Source of the DNA: Rotaria socialis | Lineage: Eukaryota; Rotifera; Eurotatoria; Philodinida; Philodinidae | DNA: 64,000 nt | NCBI GenBank assembly: GCA_905331475.1 | Contig: CAJNYU010000010.1 | Span: 62,001 to 126,000 of the forward strand | Direction: 5' to 3' | In this document: piece after piece, positions 33,686 through 46,741 of the stretch | Layout: each line of letters starts with the position of its first letter | Position numbering within the stretch: the stretch's first letter is position 1 | The notes under the pieces: model-generated | Seen by the model: the letters and a program-made list of their open reading frames with translations, nothing else | Database searches by the model: none | What the model was told of the DNA's origin: nothing | Program-made: the position numbers and the translations under genes

Positions 33686-36600
33686 ATGTCGCAATCAACA
33701 ACTGCGGCATCTAATTCTGGCTTTTTTCCAGGTTATTTTAGTGGCAATGGTAATAATCAGCCACCACTACCTTTAATGAGTACGTTGCCTATTCCGCCAC
33801 CACTTCCACCATCAGATTCTATGCAGCCACCACCAGCTCCTCCGCCTTCGTCTGGTTCTGTAAGTTTCTCTTTCATTTTTGTTGTTATTGAAAATAAATG
33901 AAAAATTATTTATTCTAATTCAGACTGGGGATTTACTACCTCCTCCGCCGCCTATGCCAGCCTTACCTAAACTCGATACAAGTATTCCGCCTCCACCCGT
34001 AGCATGTCCTCCTGATGTCTATCAAGCATGGGCATTACAATGGTCATACTATCAACAAGCACAACAAGTTGCTGCCTATCAAAATCAACTTTATCAATCA
34101 TTTGCAAATCAACAAAAACCATCTCCGAATCCTGTACCACCCGTACATAATAATAATACGTCGAATGGCTTCAATAATCAACAAACTCATAATATGAATA
34201 CAGCTCAATCGAATTGGCAACAACCAAGTAAAGTTAACTATCCATCAATAATTCTATATCTCAATTTTCTTGTTTAGATCCTTCGCCATCATTTCGGCCA
34301 AGACAAGCACAACAATCGCATAGACCCCGATTTTCAGCAAATAATAATAATCAACAACAACAACAACAACAATATCAATCTTACAATAATGTTCCACCAC
34401 CCTCGAATATTACTCAATCGAAGCCTCAACAATCTGGTATCAGATTTCAATTAAATACACGTCCTCAAACCACAATAAATAAAGGTGGACGACGAACACG
34501 TTTTTCTTCGCCACCTAAACAACAAATGGCATCATCATCCGTGTCGTATCCGACACCCATGACTACGCCAGACCATCGTAATGATGTTACATCAATGGAT
34601 ACAAGTAATTCAAATGAACAACGTCCAATTATGAGTGCCATTGAAGCATTTAAATTAGCCTGTGATAAACAAAACTGGCCTGAGTCACTAAAGTAATTTC
34701 AATTAGTAACTAAATAGATTTTTGTTTTTCATTCAATGATTTGCTTCTATAGAACATATTGGCAATCCATAGAAAGTCGTTGCACAACAGATCTGTTACG
34801 TTCGCAAGCTCAGGAATGGTTTCAAGGTGTTCTTGTGGATGCATTTCGAAAGAATGTTGTTAAAACTATTGATTGGATCAATAGGCCTATTCCCGAGTAA
34901 GTTATCACTAAAGCCTTTCAGACAGCGAATACTAAACAATTTTCTTCTATATGCTAAAATGAATTTTTTTATTTTGTTTTAATTATTTAGATTTCTTCGT
35001 TCTGATTCTTCATCTAATGTGCGTTCAAATGCTTTTGATTCCTCGAGTACAAGTTTACTTCAAATAGCTAAATCATCTTACGCTGAAAATAAGCAACGTG
35101 AAGATTTATCTCGTTTAAATAAGCTTCGTCAAATTGCATCCGAATCTGTTCAACGTGCCTTCGCAGACGACGACGACGATGATGATGATGATAATAATAA
35201 CAATGAAAATTCATCATCACGCAAACGTTCATCTTCATCGTCATCGTCTTCATCAAATGAAAATGACAACAATAATTGTGCAAAGTAGACAGAGAAAAAC
35301 AACTAGCAAGATTAGCTTTATTTTTATATTTTTTTACTAGAAATACAACAAGTCCGCCATTTTCGAATAGCGCTAGTCGTAAACGTGCGAAGAAACCTCG
35401 ACGAACAAGAAAAGCAAATAAAAAAATGCAATTAGAAGAGTAAATTCTACAACTCCAAAGCTACGAATAATCTTTGGTTTCGTTTCTTAGATCATCTAAA
35501 CCAGAACACACTGAACGGCTCGAAAAGCGACGAAATCGTTTTACTAATGAAACAATATCAGCAATCATCAAACCAGTAAATACAATATATGCATATTTTA
35601 TTGGCTAAAATTTTTTTTTTAATATTTTCTATAGATACAAGCGCCTAGTCTAATTACAGTAAGTGATAGCACCAAAATGTTGGTAGGCACCAGTCAAAAA
35701 TTGGAAAAAAATTATCTACGTTTAACCAGTGTATGTTATTCATTGGCTAATAGAATTTAATATTCGCTTTTGTGTGTTTAGGAAGCTGATCCGGCCACTA
35801 TTCGTCCAATATCAATTCTTGAACGTGCTTTTTCTTTTGTTATGGATAAGTATAGATTAAACAAAGAATGGTCATATATAAGTGACCAATTGAAAAGTAT
35901 TCGGCAAGATCTTATGGTACAATCAATAAGAAATGATTTTACAGTATTAGTTTATGAAGAAAATGCACGAATCTCACTTGAAATGGTAAATTTAGAAAGA
36001 GGAAAAAACCGAATATTTGAATATTCGGTTTTGATAGTTAGAAATAAGTTTTAGATTTAAAAAAAATGTCTATTTGTTCAACGTGCGCAGTCATTTTGTA
36101 GCATATTAAACTAATTTTTTTCTTCTACATTCCTGGAAGCTACATTACGGGGCGGCACTACTGCTGAGTAGCACAGATAGAAGTCTATTGAATTAAAAAT
36201 AGGTTTGCTGGAAATTAAAAAATGTCCATACTTCCGATGTCTCTCTCTTCAAGAATCCACTTATGTCCAATAATAGGACATGGTTAACTTGTTATTGACA
36301 GAAAATTTTTTTTCCAATGAGAAATTGCAGTTTTCTATATGAAATGATAAAGATTTTCCATTTACATGTTTTCGTTTATTTCTTCAGGGTGATCGTGAAC
36401 AGTTTAATCAATGTCAAACACAGTTAGAAACATTGTATGATAATGGGTGCAATCGTTCACATATAAATGAATTTCTTGTGTATCGTTTGCTCTACTCGTT
36501 GCTGCTAAATGATTATAAAAGTAAAAGTTTCTTTTTTTTTTTTTTTTTTGAAACTATGCAATCAGATTATTTATTTTTTAGAAACAACTCGAATTTTAAT

Positions 36601-37264
36601 TGATATTGATACTGTAAAAAAAACAGCAGCAGCGAACGGGAAGAGCAAAGCAAAGGATATTGAACATATTAATCTTGCACTAGAACTGTGCACGGCCATT
36701 CGCCGAAAAAATTACATACGTTTCTTCATTATCTATAGGTCCCTACCCCAACTTGCTTCTTGTTTAGTGAATCTCTTCATTGATATTTATCGAAAACAAG
36801 TACTCAAAGTTTTAATTTGGGGGTAAGATATGATTTAATTCAATTATCATTTATAAAAGGGAAGGACGGAAATTCAATTCTCAATTTTGAGTAAAACGTT
36901 CGTAAGATTCTAAGGCTTTTGAGACCTTTTTTATGAGTGCAAATGAAACAAAACTTACCTGTGCAAGGCCACCGGGGCCAATCTTCTACCATTTGGTGTC
37001 TACTAAAAACTACCATGGGTTAATAGCAACCTCTTGATCTTGTGTTCAATTCTAATATTCGTAGGATGTAACTATTATACTTTTTATTCGTTAAGATTTG
37101 CTCCATCGTTTCCGATTGAAGCTATAACTGAGATGTTGGCATATGGATCAAATGATGCTTGTCAGAAGCATTTGACTACATTGGGTATTACATTGATTGA
37201 TGAGTCATCGTCTGGTGTTTCTATTGATTGCAAAGCAAGTCGGGCCATTTTTGAAAAGAAATAA
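33686..37264 (+). CDS. LENG8: LENG8-like protein with SAC3/GANP domain
   Basis: Twelve exons: 33686-33859, 33924-34227, 34278-34692, 34753-34896, 34991-35284, 35341-35439, 35491-35575, 35635-35730, 35782-35985, 36388-36520, 36582-36822, 37096-37264 (785 residues). The N-terminal third is Pro/Gln-rich (PPPPPMPALP, polyQ) with an AWALQWSYYQQAQQ segment. The middle has a conserved block around AFKLACDKQNWPESLK-TYW, an acidic Asp run, a Ser run and a basic RKRAKKPRR stretch, probably nuclear localising. The C-terminal part, from about residue 506, is the SAC3/GANP/THP3-type domain: VGTSQKLEKNYLRLTS, IRPISILERAF, SIRQDLMVQSIRNDFTV, YEENARISLE, FNQCQTQLETLY, NYIRFF and the closing SIDC. This matches human LENG8 closely. 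Relatives act in mRNA processing and nuclear export complexes. The AATAAA signal near 37903 may end the transcript. Confidence 0.88.
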
Positions 37265-39220
37265 TTTTCATGATGATGATGATGATCAAGCGAATGAATA
37301 CTTTGAACCAAAAACAAGAAGGGAAAAGCACTTTTCATATCTAGAATGAAGATTATTTCAGTATTTACTATCATCCATTTGACTTGTTCGTCATCATCAT
37401 ATGTCTGTCTTTGTGTATCGTGTGCATATAAAAATGCTCGAGAAAAACAACGATTTTGTTTTTATTCTGTGCATTGCAGTCAGATATCTTTCATGGTGTT
37501 TTTTCGTTTCTTCTTTCAATACGTAAATCATATTGAACTTTATTTAAAGAAACAGAAACAAGGAATTCTTTCATTTTCATTTTTCGACAAAGATTAGGGA
37601 ACGTTTGTTTTTCTGTAAAATGTTTTCTGTTTTTCTTTTTATCCCTTGCGATTTTCTTTCTACTTTGTACGTTCTTTTTTCGTTTTCTACACTGTGTCGT
37701 TTGTGTTTCCTTCATCGGACGGATTGTTCAAAACAAAATTGACAAGAATACTGCAGTCCAATGCTACAAACGACAAAACCAATTGCTGGTATGTTAGGAG
37801 AAAAAAAATTCTCTTCATCATCCATTTTGTCTTCAACTTGATGAACGTGTGATTATTTACCTATACATATATATATACATATATTCTTCGAAAAAAAAAG
37901 TTAATAAAAAATAAACGTTTTTGATTGCAAAAATAATACGAATTTCTCTCAATTGTCAATCATTCAAATGGAACGTGCGCGCGCTGTTTCCCGAGAGAAT
38001 TATATAATATCGACTAAAACTAATATCTTTATGACGTAAGTTCATGTCGCATTTGACAGCTATAAAATAGTCTTGAGGATAAATCGGTTTGCGTGTATCA
38101 GAACTATGACTACTATTTTTAAATTTCGAACTTCAACAATTTATTTTTTTTTCGTAAATTGATATTGGTCCTATGGAATTTTCTGTTCATGGAGGGATAT
38201 TAAGAGAGAGAAATTTTGTACGTACCGACTACAGCTTGCGAGAAAATAAAAAGACTATTGAAACATCTGCCTACTGGCTGATTTGGTGGCATCCATCCAT
38301 CGGAACTGTGATGAATGAAGAGTTTAGCTTTTCTCCTCGAAATGTATTGTTTTATATCGATCGGGATTGATTACATATGTGGGGTGTGGCTCAGAAGAAG
38401 ATACACATTCTTGTCATCGATTGAGAAGAGAACACTGTCAAAGAAATGAGAGTAGTCATGTCTGTTTCCTCTTCCGACGATTGTCACGTTGATTAAAAAG
38501 GCTTAAGTAGCACATGCGATCAACGCCGGAGTTTAGAAAAATTTCATTTCTGAGCAAATTAAACATCTATCGTTAAACTTGCAGTAGAAGTCCTATCAAT
38601 ACTAGAATATTTTATCTCGTTAAAATCAATTATCTGATGCCTATTGAGATGTTAGTGTGAGCTTCTTGCAAACCTAGTGTAGAAGGTTTTATATAAATTA
38701 AAATACGTGATTAAAACTGTTCGTTTAGTAGGATGGGAAATCCAATATTGCATAAAGAGAAATTAAAATACGAGGAAGCACAAAGTTCTCACGTTTTATA
38801 CCGTATCATGTAGACGTAAGATCTCAAAAAGTATGATTCTTCCCACGCTATCAATTTAACATGTACAGTCGCGTTGCATACAAAAATTTCCTCTTGTTGT
38901 TCAATATCAGTGGAAAGTGATGCTGTAATTTGATCGAATAGCTTCAATAAACAAAGACGTCAAATTGGCATGTGTTATCAACATCTACCCCCTGTAGCAC
39001 TAATTGTTTGTTTGAGTTGACAAGATATTTGCGGCGAAATATGCGATTGATTGAATGGCGCGGATAAAGAGTACTCTTGACAAAAAGAAATATACGCATT
39101 AGTGGGCGGTGAATATCGATATCACAATGGTCAGTGCACACCAAATATTTCAGCAATGAGAAACTACTAACGAAAGTAAGTATAAAATTTAACAATTCAA
39201 ATCGAATGATCATTTTTTTT

Positions 39221-39243
39221 GTGTACTCAAAAAGTGAGTACAC
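39221..39243. repeat. perfect 9-bp-arm hairpin
   Basis: GTGTACTCA, a 5-base loop, then TGAGTACAC, immediately followed by TCTAG. A short perfect hairpin near CTRR is reminiscent of Helitron 3' ends, but the spacing is shorter than usual and no TC-type 5' end was found. Confidence 0.45.
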
Positions 39244-39311
39244 TCTAGAATCGGTCAGTGTGTCCGGCCGTAGGCACCATAACTTTCGAAAGGAGAGTCA
39301 GACCGTGATGA

Positions 39312-39824
39312 AATTTTCCACACAATTCAATCTCATGAATATCTCGGTCGAGTTCGAAGATGAGAAGAATCCCTCAAGAAATGGTTGAGTTATCGAAAAA
39401 ATTGTCATTTTTGACCAGGCCATCCCTGAGGAGGAGTACAGGGATTTTTTTTCCAAAAACAATTTTTTCTTAGAATTATTCACAACATATATAAATCGAC
39501 TCAATTTTTAACGCTGATTCCGAATCTGATATTAGTTTTGAACTAAATCGTAGCTTTCTGATGAAACNAATTTTCCACACAATTCAATCTCATGAATATC
39601 TCGGTCGAGTTCGAAGATGAGAAGAATCCCTCAAGAAATGGTTGAGTTATCGAAAAAATTGTCATTTTTGACCAGGCCATCCCTGAGGAAGAGTACAGGG
39701 ATTTTTTTTCCAAAAACAAATTTTTCTTAGAATTATTCACAACATATATAAATCGACTCAATTTTTAACGCTGATTCCGAATCTGATATTAGTTTTGAAC
39801 TAAACCGTAGCTTTCTGATGAAAC
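39312..39824. repeat. 256-bp near-identical direct duplication joined by one N
   Basis: Copy A (39312-39567) and copy B (39569-39824) are the same length and differ at about three positions by eye (for example GAGGAGGAG versus GAGGAAGAG, and AAATCG versus AAACCG). A single N at 39568 lies exactly at the junction. This is what results when two contig ends that overlap, or two haplotypes, are joined without merging. Confidence 0.85.
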
Positions 39825-42286
39825 ATCGCCTGAAAAACGTCGCAAAATGCACAAAAACTGCATCCAGAAATCAATTTGCCTAGTTTCTCATGATAATTTT
39901 GGTGTTCAGACATTCTAGAATGACTTATATGTCCCATGCACTTTTTGCAGTACACATAGCTCTCGGATGAAATCCGAAGTTTCCACATTTATTTTAGTTG
40001 AATAAATGGCAAACTTTGTTATATCCGTTTTTAGTAGAAGTAGCTCACATTCATACTCTTAATTAGTATTATTGAAAACAAAGTAATAATGTTTACAGAT
40101 TGATTCTAGTCAATATTTTTTATACTAAGTCATTATGCCAATAGTGATTGAGATCGATGCCATTAAAAGCATTCACGATGTAAACGACCGATAAAACTAT
40201 AGAAGACGCCGAAATAATCGAGAACTTGCTAGTCGATAAAATAAGCCAAGGTTAATAAAAAAAAAGAGAAACAACGGAAAAGGTCACATGAAATAATGTT
40301 TTCGATATGTAGTTCTATTTTCTCTTATCAAGTACTGGAGAACTATTATTTTCGCCATAGAATACGACCAAATCATCATGAAAAAGGTCACAGCTATCTG
40401 TTGAATATCAAGCAAACGAACCAACGTCAATGCTTATTTATTATATCAAAAGTTATGATCATAATCAGGTTAAAAAGAGCGTTTTTTTGCAACCAGTGAC
40501 TTGTCAAAAAAATTCATAATATTCAATAAGACAGCTATCCTTGAGACTAGATTTGAGTATTCGAAAAGGAAATATTCTAACGAGCTGTTATTCAATTTTA
40601 TAGTACCTCATCAAATTCACAATAAAATATAATAGATAGACTCATCTCAAACGGAAAGCAGTATTCAAGGGTTTCCTCATTAAGTAACTCTAAATAAATA
40701 TTATTTTCGTTTATCCTAATATGATGTTTATCTTTTTTTTATTATTACAATAAACCATCCAAACATGATTAATATTTTTCTAAGTCCAACATCATTTGAT
40801 CCATCTTGTACATAAGTTAATATTTGTTGTTTCTGCTATTTGCAAATTAGTTCTTTCTCTTGACATGTTACAACCTAATTATGAGAATACAGCAGAAAAA
40901 GAAAGCGGACTATATTATCTTTGGTATTCGCCCGAGGCTTCATGATGACAAATTGTTTAAAGATTAGAGATTTCTTGTCACGCTAACTAAAAATCTTATT
41001 TGCTCGGAAGATACAAAATACAAAAGAAGAAGGCTGTTGGCCTGCGTGTACATAATTCAATTTTATCAGTTAAGAAGAATTAATTTTTCTATTTCAAATT
41101 TTCTAATACTCCTGATAAGATTTCCGTTCAAGATCATATCTGGAGTATTTATTTAGCCAATAGAAAAAAAAGCCAAACACTCATTGATTCAAATGTTGTA
41201 TAAGAATAAAAATGATATAGTTAACAAAACATATGTTAGTAGTTGCACGAGATTAGAAATACTTTATCAATTTCTTTTTTTCGATATTCAATTTTCAACA
41301 GAACCATATTACTTCAAAATAAGATGCACTTTGTTTCGCAATGTGCATCGAAATTCGCTTCGAGCAAGTATTTTGACGCAAACATACGTGATACTGAGCC
41401 AAAAAAACGCTCAAACTCATTGCCTATTTTGCAAAATGCATTCGAATAAAGAGTCCGAGGTAAATCGTGATATTTCAATCGTATACGCCATTCATCTCTC
41501 TTGAAATCGAAATAATTCTGATTGAGATTGATTCATTTCTTCCGATAGCCCGGAAAGAAAACCTTGCTTCAAAACTGTTATTTGGCGAAAGAAATAATTT
41601 ATTGGCGTCGCCAACTCATTTTTCTGTTGAACACTTTGTAGAAAATTGAATCAAACATGAACAAAGCCCGATGATAAACCTTGACGATGATATTGACAAA
41701 ATAGTTTGAGGGTCACTTAGTCTGGCTCATGTTTTACATATAATCACAGCACATTCTCGACATTATGTTTTACTCATGGCTCATAAAAAAAAATATTATC
41801 GATATAGCGGATATGAATTCTATCATTTCTTTTTTTACTTTAACATATGATTCACTTTTCAGAGTCCTTGTTTGTATGTTAATATTTCTATTCATTCATG
41901 AATTCAAGTTTTTTTTTTTTTTTGTTATTACTATGCAACAAAAAGTCAACTGAGTTTTAGTAATCGATATGAATCATCTAATAATGTACAAGCAACATAT
42001 TTTATGTGTTAGTAGAAAAAACATAAGTATACATAAACATATGCCAAGACAGGCACTCGCATAATCAAATCAAAGAGAAAAAAACTACAAGGATTGATGC
42101 ATACAGTGCCAGAGAGAGAGACAGAGGAGGGACACACAAAGAGAGAAATAGGGGAATCGAGAAAATTCTGGCCAATCAAGAGTAATATTTATATAAAGTA
42201 TAACGCAACTGTACACATATTGCAATCAACTTCATATACACCAGCCTTCAAACAAACGACATACAGTCATTTTCACGAACGTCATT

Positions 42287-43183
42287 ATGGCGAATTTCAA
42301 ATTAATTGTGCTTTTATTAATTATCTCTACAACTTGTAAGTGTTTTGGCTTTGTTCTTATCATTATGAGTAGGACTATTGAATATATCTATAGTTGTTGA
42401 TGGTCGTGCACTTCGTAAAAGACGTCAATTAGCAACAGGTTATTACGGCCAGAGTCAATATCCATATTCAAATTCAATTTATGGATCAGGTATTTCTAAT
42501 CCATATCTACAGACTGACCCTTTACAATACTTCGCTTTAGGCTCTCAGTATGGTACAAATTCCTATGGTACTGGCATAGGTCAATACGGCAGTACATATG
42601 GTCAATATGGATCAGGATATCCATCAAGTAGTAGTAAATGACTTTGCACTTTTGATTTCCGCTCTAATGAATCATTCGTTAACTTTTGCAGTGCATGGTT
42701 ATAACAGTCAAATTCCTTATGGATCAAATTACAATAGTCTTTATCCAAATACTGGTAGTAGTATCTATGGACAATACGGATCCAACATGTATTCCGGCTA
42801 TCCAAATACTGGCTTGAATAATCAATATGGTTATGGTGGATCAGGTTTAGGTAGCCAATATGGTTACGGTGCATCGGGCATCAGTGGCCAATATGGTTAT
42901 GGTACACCGGGCTTAGGTGGCCAATACGGTTATGGTACATCGGGCTTAGGTGGTCAATATGGTTATGGAACTTCACAATACGGTTATGGTACCCAAGGTA
43001 ACAGCATGTGTTATTCTACATGATTGATGTATAGGATACATTTTGTCATTAGGAAATCCTTGGTATCGAGTAGGCCGAAAGGGCGCGGTGCAAGGCCGAT
43101 CTGGTGGACCATCGGATCTTAACGCAAACAATAATGCTGCTGCACCGAATGCTATCCCACCTGTTGCCAAACCATCAAGCTAA
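42287..43183 (+). CDS. secreted Gly/Tyr-rich repeat protein
   Basis: Four exons: 42287-42335, 42394-42627, 42692-42997, 43053-43183 (239 residues). The start ATG opens a signal peptide (MANFKLIVLLLIIST) cut by the first intron. The mature protein begins near VDGRALRKRRQ, whose basic cluster is a likely furin-type cleavage site. Most of the rest is Gly, Tyr, Ser and Gln in degenerate repeats such as QYGYGTSGLGG and IYGQYGSN, ending in an Asn/Ala/Pro-rich tail with a WYRVGRKG motif. Such composition is typical of structural secreted proteins (cuticle, adhesive, mucus or matrix), but I recognise no family. It sits 1 kb upstream of a second gene of the same architecture on the same strand. Function unknown. 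Confidence 0.75.
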
Positions 43184-44228
43184 AGAACTGGCCGACGTAT
43201 TGTTGTCACATTTACAGACAAAAAATTCACCTTCACATTCATGGCCATATTTTATTTGTATTTACAAAATTTTGTTTCATTTAAATAATGCTACATGAAG
43301 AAAAAAAACCGATTGCTATCAATATTCTTATCAAGTTGTAAAAGTTCCTTTCTTCCTTTTCTTCTATTTTTAATTAAATTCAAGCTGTTTGAATAAGCAT
43401 TATCGTTATTTAAAATAATTTTGTATTACCAGTCAATATGTGCACTGGAAGAAAAGAATTTCTAGGTAGTATGTTAAAAAGTGTCGATAAAAATTGATCT
43501 TTATCACCTTGATGATTTCATAATAATTCTAGTTGCTGTCAAATATCATAAAAAGGATTCATTTTCAATAGTCTGTTTTTTTACGATTACTAATATACAG
43601 AGCGTACACATTTTTTCTCCTGCATCATCAAGGGAAAGAGAAAGAATTCTCTCGTTCTCACCTATGTACAAGGGTCATCTGTTGAAGAAAGAATAGTGAT
43701 TCAATGTAATCAAACTCTTCGTTCTTTTTGCATAGATTGAGAGACTAAGAGAAAGAAAGAGGAATTCCATAGAATACATTGAAAAAAAAGAGAGTAAAAC
43801 GAATAACGGGCGATAGCAAATGAACAGAGAAATAGAATCAACATGATTATTTTTATTACGACTATTGCTCATTCTTACCTGTTCTCTCCCTTCCCCCTCG
43901 GAAAGAGAGAATAGTAAATAGAGAGCATAGTATGTATCTAGCAGCTATGTACAGAACAAGAAAAGAAAAAAAAAGAAAAGTTGTTTTATGTGTCGCACGT
44001 CTAACTGAGACAGAAGGACTAAGAGAAGAAATTTTTCGTTCACCGTCGAACATAGGACCAACTACTGCATAGAGTGTCACCTGAAAGAACGAGAAAAAAT
44101 AAACTAGAGCTACCGTCTAGCTGACCTCTTGTTGTATGTCACTAGTGTCACCTCATCATCTACGTTTGTACAAAAGTTAAAATCAATCGTAAACTAGATA
44201 TTGCTATCATCAGTCAAGATAATATATC
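43184..44228. other. spacer between two secreted-protein genes
   Basis: AT-rich noncoding DNA. Short open frames at 43481-43696 (+), 43675-43872 (-) and 43862-44080 (-) overlap purine-rich tracts and show no motif. The right part presumably contains the promoter of the second secreted-protein gene. Confidence 0.5.
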
Positions 44229-44629
44229 ATGTCTTGGTTTCAATTAATTATCGTGTCACTATTTCTACAATCATTATTTATCAATAGTAAGTGATTTGCC
44301 TGATCATTTGAACATTTCTCATTGATCAAAAACAAATTAAAATCAAAACAAAAACTTCGTTTTTGTTTTGTTTTCATTTTAGGTATCAATGGTAGTGGAT
44401 TTCGTCGTCGTCGGCAACAACCATCGGCATCGATCTATGGAAATTCAAATGTAGGCGGTGCAAATTCACCGTCAGCATATAATTATCCACCGAATACGAA
44501 TTTCTATGGTAATAATTTAAATAGCCAAGGTACCAAGGATTTATATGGCAGTCCTATGATGGTACCAAATGCTGGCAATTCAATGAACAATATGGGTTTA
44601 TATAATCAACAACAACAACAACAACAGCA

Positions 44630-44661
<32 letters not shown>

Positions 44662-45277
44662 CACAACAACAATTGTACGGGCCAAGTGGTCAATCATTAT
44701 CGAATCCTGCCTATGGCGGAAGTAGTCTTTATTCAGGTAGTGGAACAAATCAACTTTCACGTGATCCAAATACAAACATGGGAGTGCGCGATGCGAATAG
44801 TAATCTTTTACCAGCAGGTAACTAATAGAAAACAAAAGCCTAATTGATATTTTTAGCAAACTTTTTCTATTTAAAGGATCATCTGGTTCCTCGTTATATC
44901 CGCCATCAAATTCCCAAATGGGGGGTTATCCATCAAATACAAATCAAGTCTTAAATAATAAAGATATGTATAATCCACAACCGAATCCTAATTATAATTC
45001 ATATGGTTATAATAGCGCAGTTCTAGCAAACAGTAATCCGTATGGTGGACAAACGGGTTTGAATGCGAATGCAAATGCTAATTCATGGCCAAATGCGAAT
45101 AATAACAATAATAATAATGCGAATTCATGGTATCCAAATCGAGATTCAAGTAATAATAATAATAATAATATTGGATATTCCAATTCGCCTTATTTTTATA
45201 ATAGTGGATATCGTCTTATGACATCATGTTTATCTGTATTTCTTTCGTTTATTGTTGTATCATTTTTTCATTTCTAA
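44229..45277 (+). CDS. secreted Asn/Gln/Tyr-rich protein, possibly GPI-anchored
   Basis: Three exons: 44229-44286, 44383-44817, 44877-45277 (297 residues). It starts with a signal peptide (MSWFQLIIVSLFLQSLFI), interrupted by the first intron at the same relative place as in the gene upstream, followed by GSGFRRRRQQ, a polybasic probable processing site. The body is Asn/Tyr/Pro/Ser-rich, with a polyglutamine run encoded near 44608-44663 and (ANAN)/(N)n stretches. The C-terminus is a 15-20 residue hydrophobic segment after a small-residue region (CLSVFLSFIVVSFFHF), which resembles a GPI-attachment signal or a single TM anchor. No known domain. The shared layout (signal peptide, split by intron, basic cluster, low-complexity Tyr-rich body) suggests that the two neighbours are distant paralogues or co-used structural proteins. 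Confidence 0.75.
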
Positions 45278-45440
45278 CAAAAACAATTCTCATGAGACTG
45301 AATTGTATAGAACTATAATGGACATTGTACACTTTCTTTTCCTTTTCCCTTTTTTTGCGCTTTTATGGTAGCTCAACATGTTTTAAATAGTGAATTTGTA
45401 ATAACACACACACACACAATGTCTTTTTAATTAAAATTTG

Positions 45441-45472
<32 letters not shown>

Positions 45473-46741
45473 AGTAGCGTTTTGAAAATATCTAAACTAA
45501 AAATGTATTTTCAAATGGTTGATAGAAGAAATTTTTGTTTGAAATAGAAAATATTAATTTTCCGATCGTTTGGTTTTCAACGATCGAGAAAAGAAAATAT
45601 TATTTAAGTGCCTGTTTTCAATTACGAAAGATTTTTCAATAGAACTAATCAAATATAAAGAAAAAGAAAGATTTATTGTCGTAACCTTCAATTTTAAAGT
45701 GCATACTCTATTAAGAAAAGAAATATCTCGAAGAGATAAATACAGAATGTTATATTTGATTGTATAGAATTATTTTAGTTTAGGTGTTAATCGGTTGTAA
45801 TTACCACTAAGAAAAAAAAACGAACCAGATTAGATCTTTTCTTAGGATAATATCCAATTCCATGTTTGTTAATCCTTGTTGCAATGAAAGTCTATTTGAA
45901 TTTGTTTTTATGTTATACAATCATATTTTGTTATAATAATAATAACTAGAACTAACAGTGCACATGTTATATTTTTGTAATCTTCTGAACGAAAACGAAT
46001 TCGTTTTTTCTTGTTCATCATGAATGCTTCGCTCAGAACTTGATCTTATAATCGAAGTTTGTGTGATTTAATTCAAGGTCATTGATCACATTGGGATTAA
46101 AGCAAACATCTTACTATCAAACAATTAAATTTTATATATAATGTGCATAGGCCAAGATAAGAGATAAAGCTTCGAAATAGATTTTTTTCCTGGAAAAGTT
46201 CAAGATAATTACCATCGTTTCGCAATAAAAAACGAAAAATTCCGAGTTCCGTGGGCAGCGTTAAACATGTTTTAATTCGATATAAATCTGTCAAATGCGT
46301 TCATCACAATGCATTTTTTGCTCTATTCAAGGCTTTCGATTGTCTACAAAAGTGAACGAAGTCTATTTTTTGGCCGATGCTTTCGAAAGATTTTCTCAAA
46401 AAACCATGTAGATTTCTTCTATCCATAAAATTTCATACGAGACGATTTTGTTTTGAGGTAGTTTCAACAATATTTACTTTAGAATTTGAAGATGCACTTG
46501 TTTTTCTAACTTTTCCCTTCTCGCGAGCGATCAATTTGTTTCAGTTTTTTTTTCTGTAATTTTGTTTGCAAAATTTACACCGCCGATTGCGCTAACACGA
46601 GAGGAAAGATCAAATTTCCTGTATAAAAATAAAAAAAAGAAAAATGATAGTGTTACATTTTTTTCTCACTTCTTGTTTTTTCTTTCAAGTGGCTCGTTCG
46701 AAGAGTAACTAGAGTTTTTTGACGTTCAATTATCAATCAAT
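45278..46741. other. intergenic region with microsatellites
   Basis: Contains a (CA)n run at about 45404-45419 and a (TA)n run at about 45441-45466 in the 3' region of the preceding gene. Open frames 45570-45767, 46097-46294 (-) and 46377-46559 have no recognised motif. Confidence 0.55.

Larger units (their letters stand above)
37265..42286. other. gene-poor region with repeats
   Basis: About 5 kb. The left end is the LENG8 3' UTR (AT dinucleotide run and an AATAAA near 37903). The rest holds a short hairpin at 39221-39243, a 256-bp direct duplication around a single N (39312-39824), and several open frames (37346-37597, 38173-38370, 41184-41504, 41467-41649, 42094-42339) with no recognisable domain or exon structure. 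A 62-codon minus frame at 39800-39988 has a CKKC...H...H spacing that could be a decayed zinc-finger remnant. Confidence 0.5.

Noticed and set aside
41184-41649. Two to three overlapping plus-strand frames
   Set aside because: No motif, no consistent exon joining, and no signal peptide; not reported as genes.
37261-42286. CRISPR array, prophage or bacterial contaminant
   Set aside because: No regularly spaced repeats, no operons; the window is eukaryotic throughout with spliceosomal introns on both sides.
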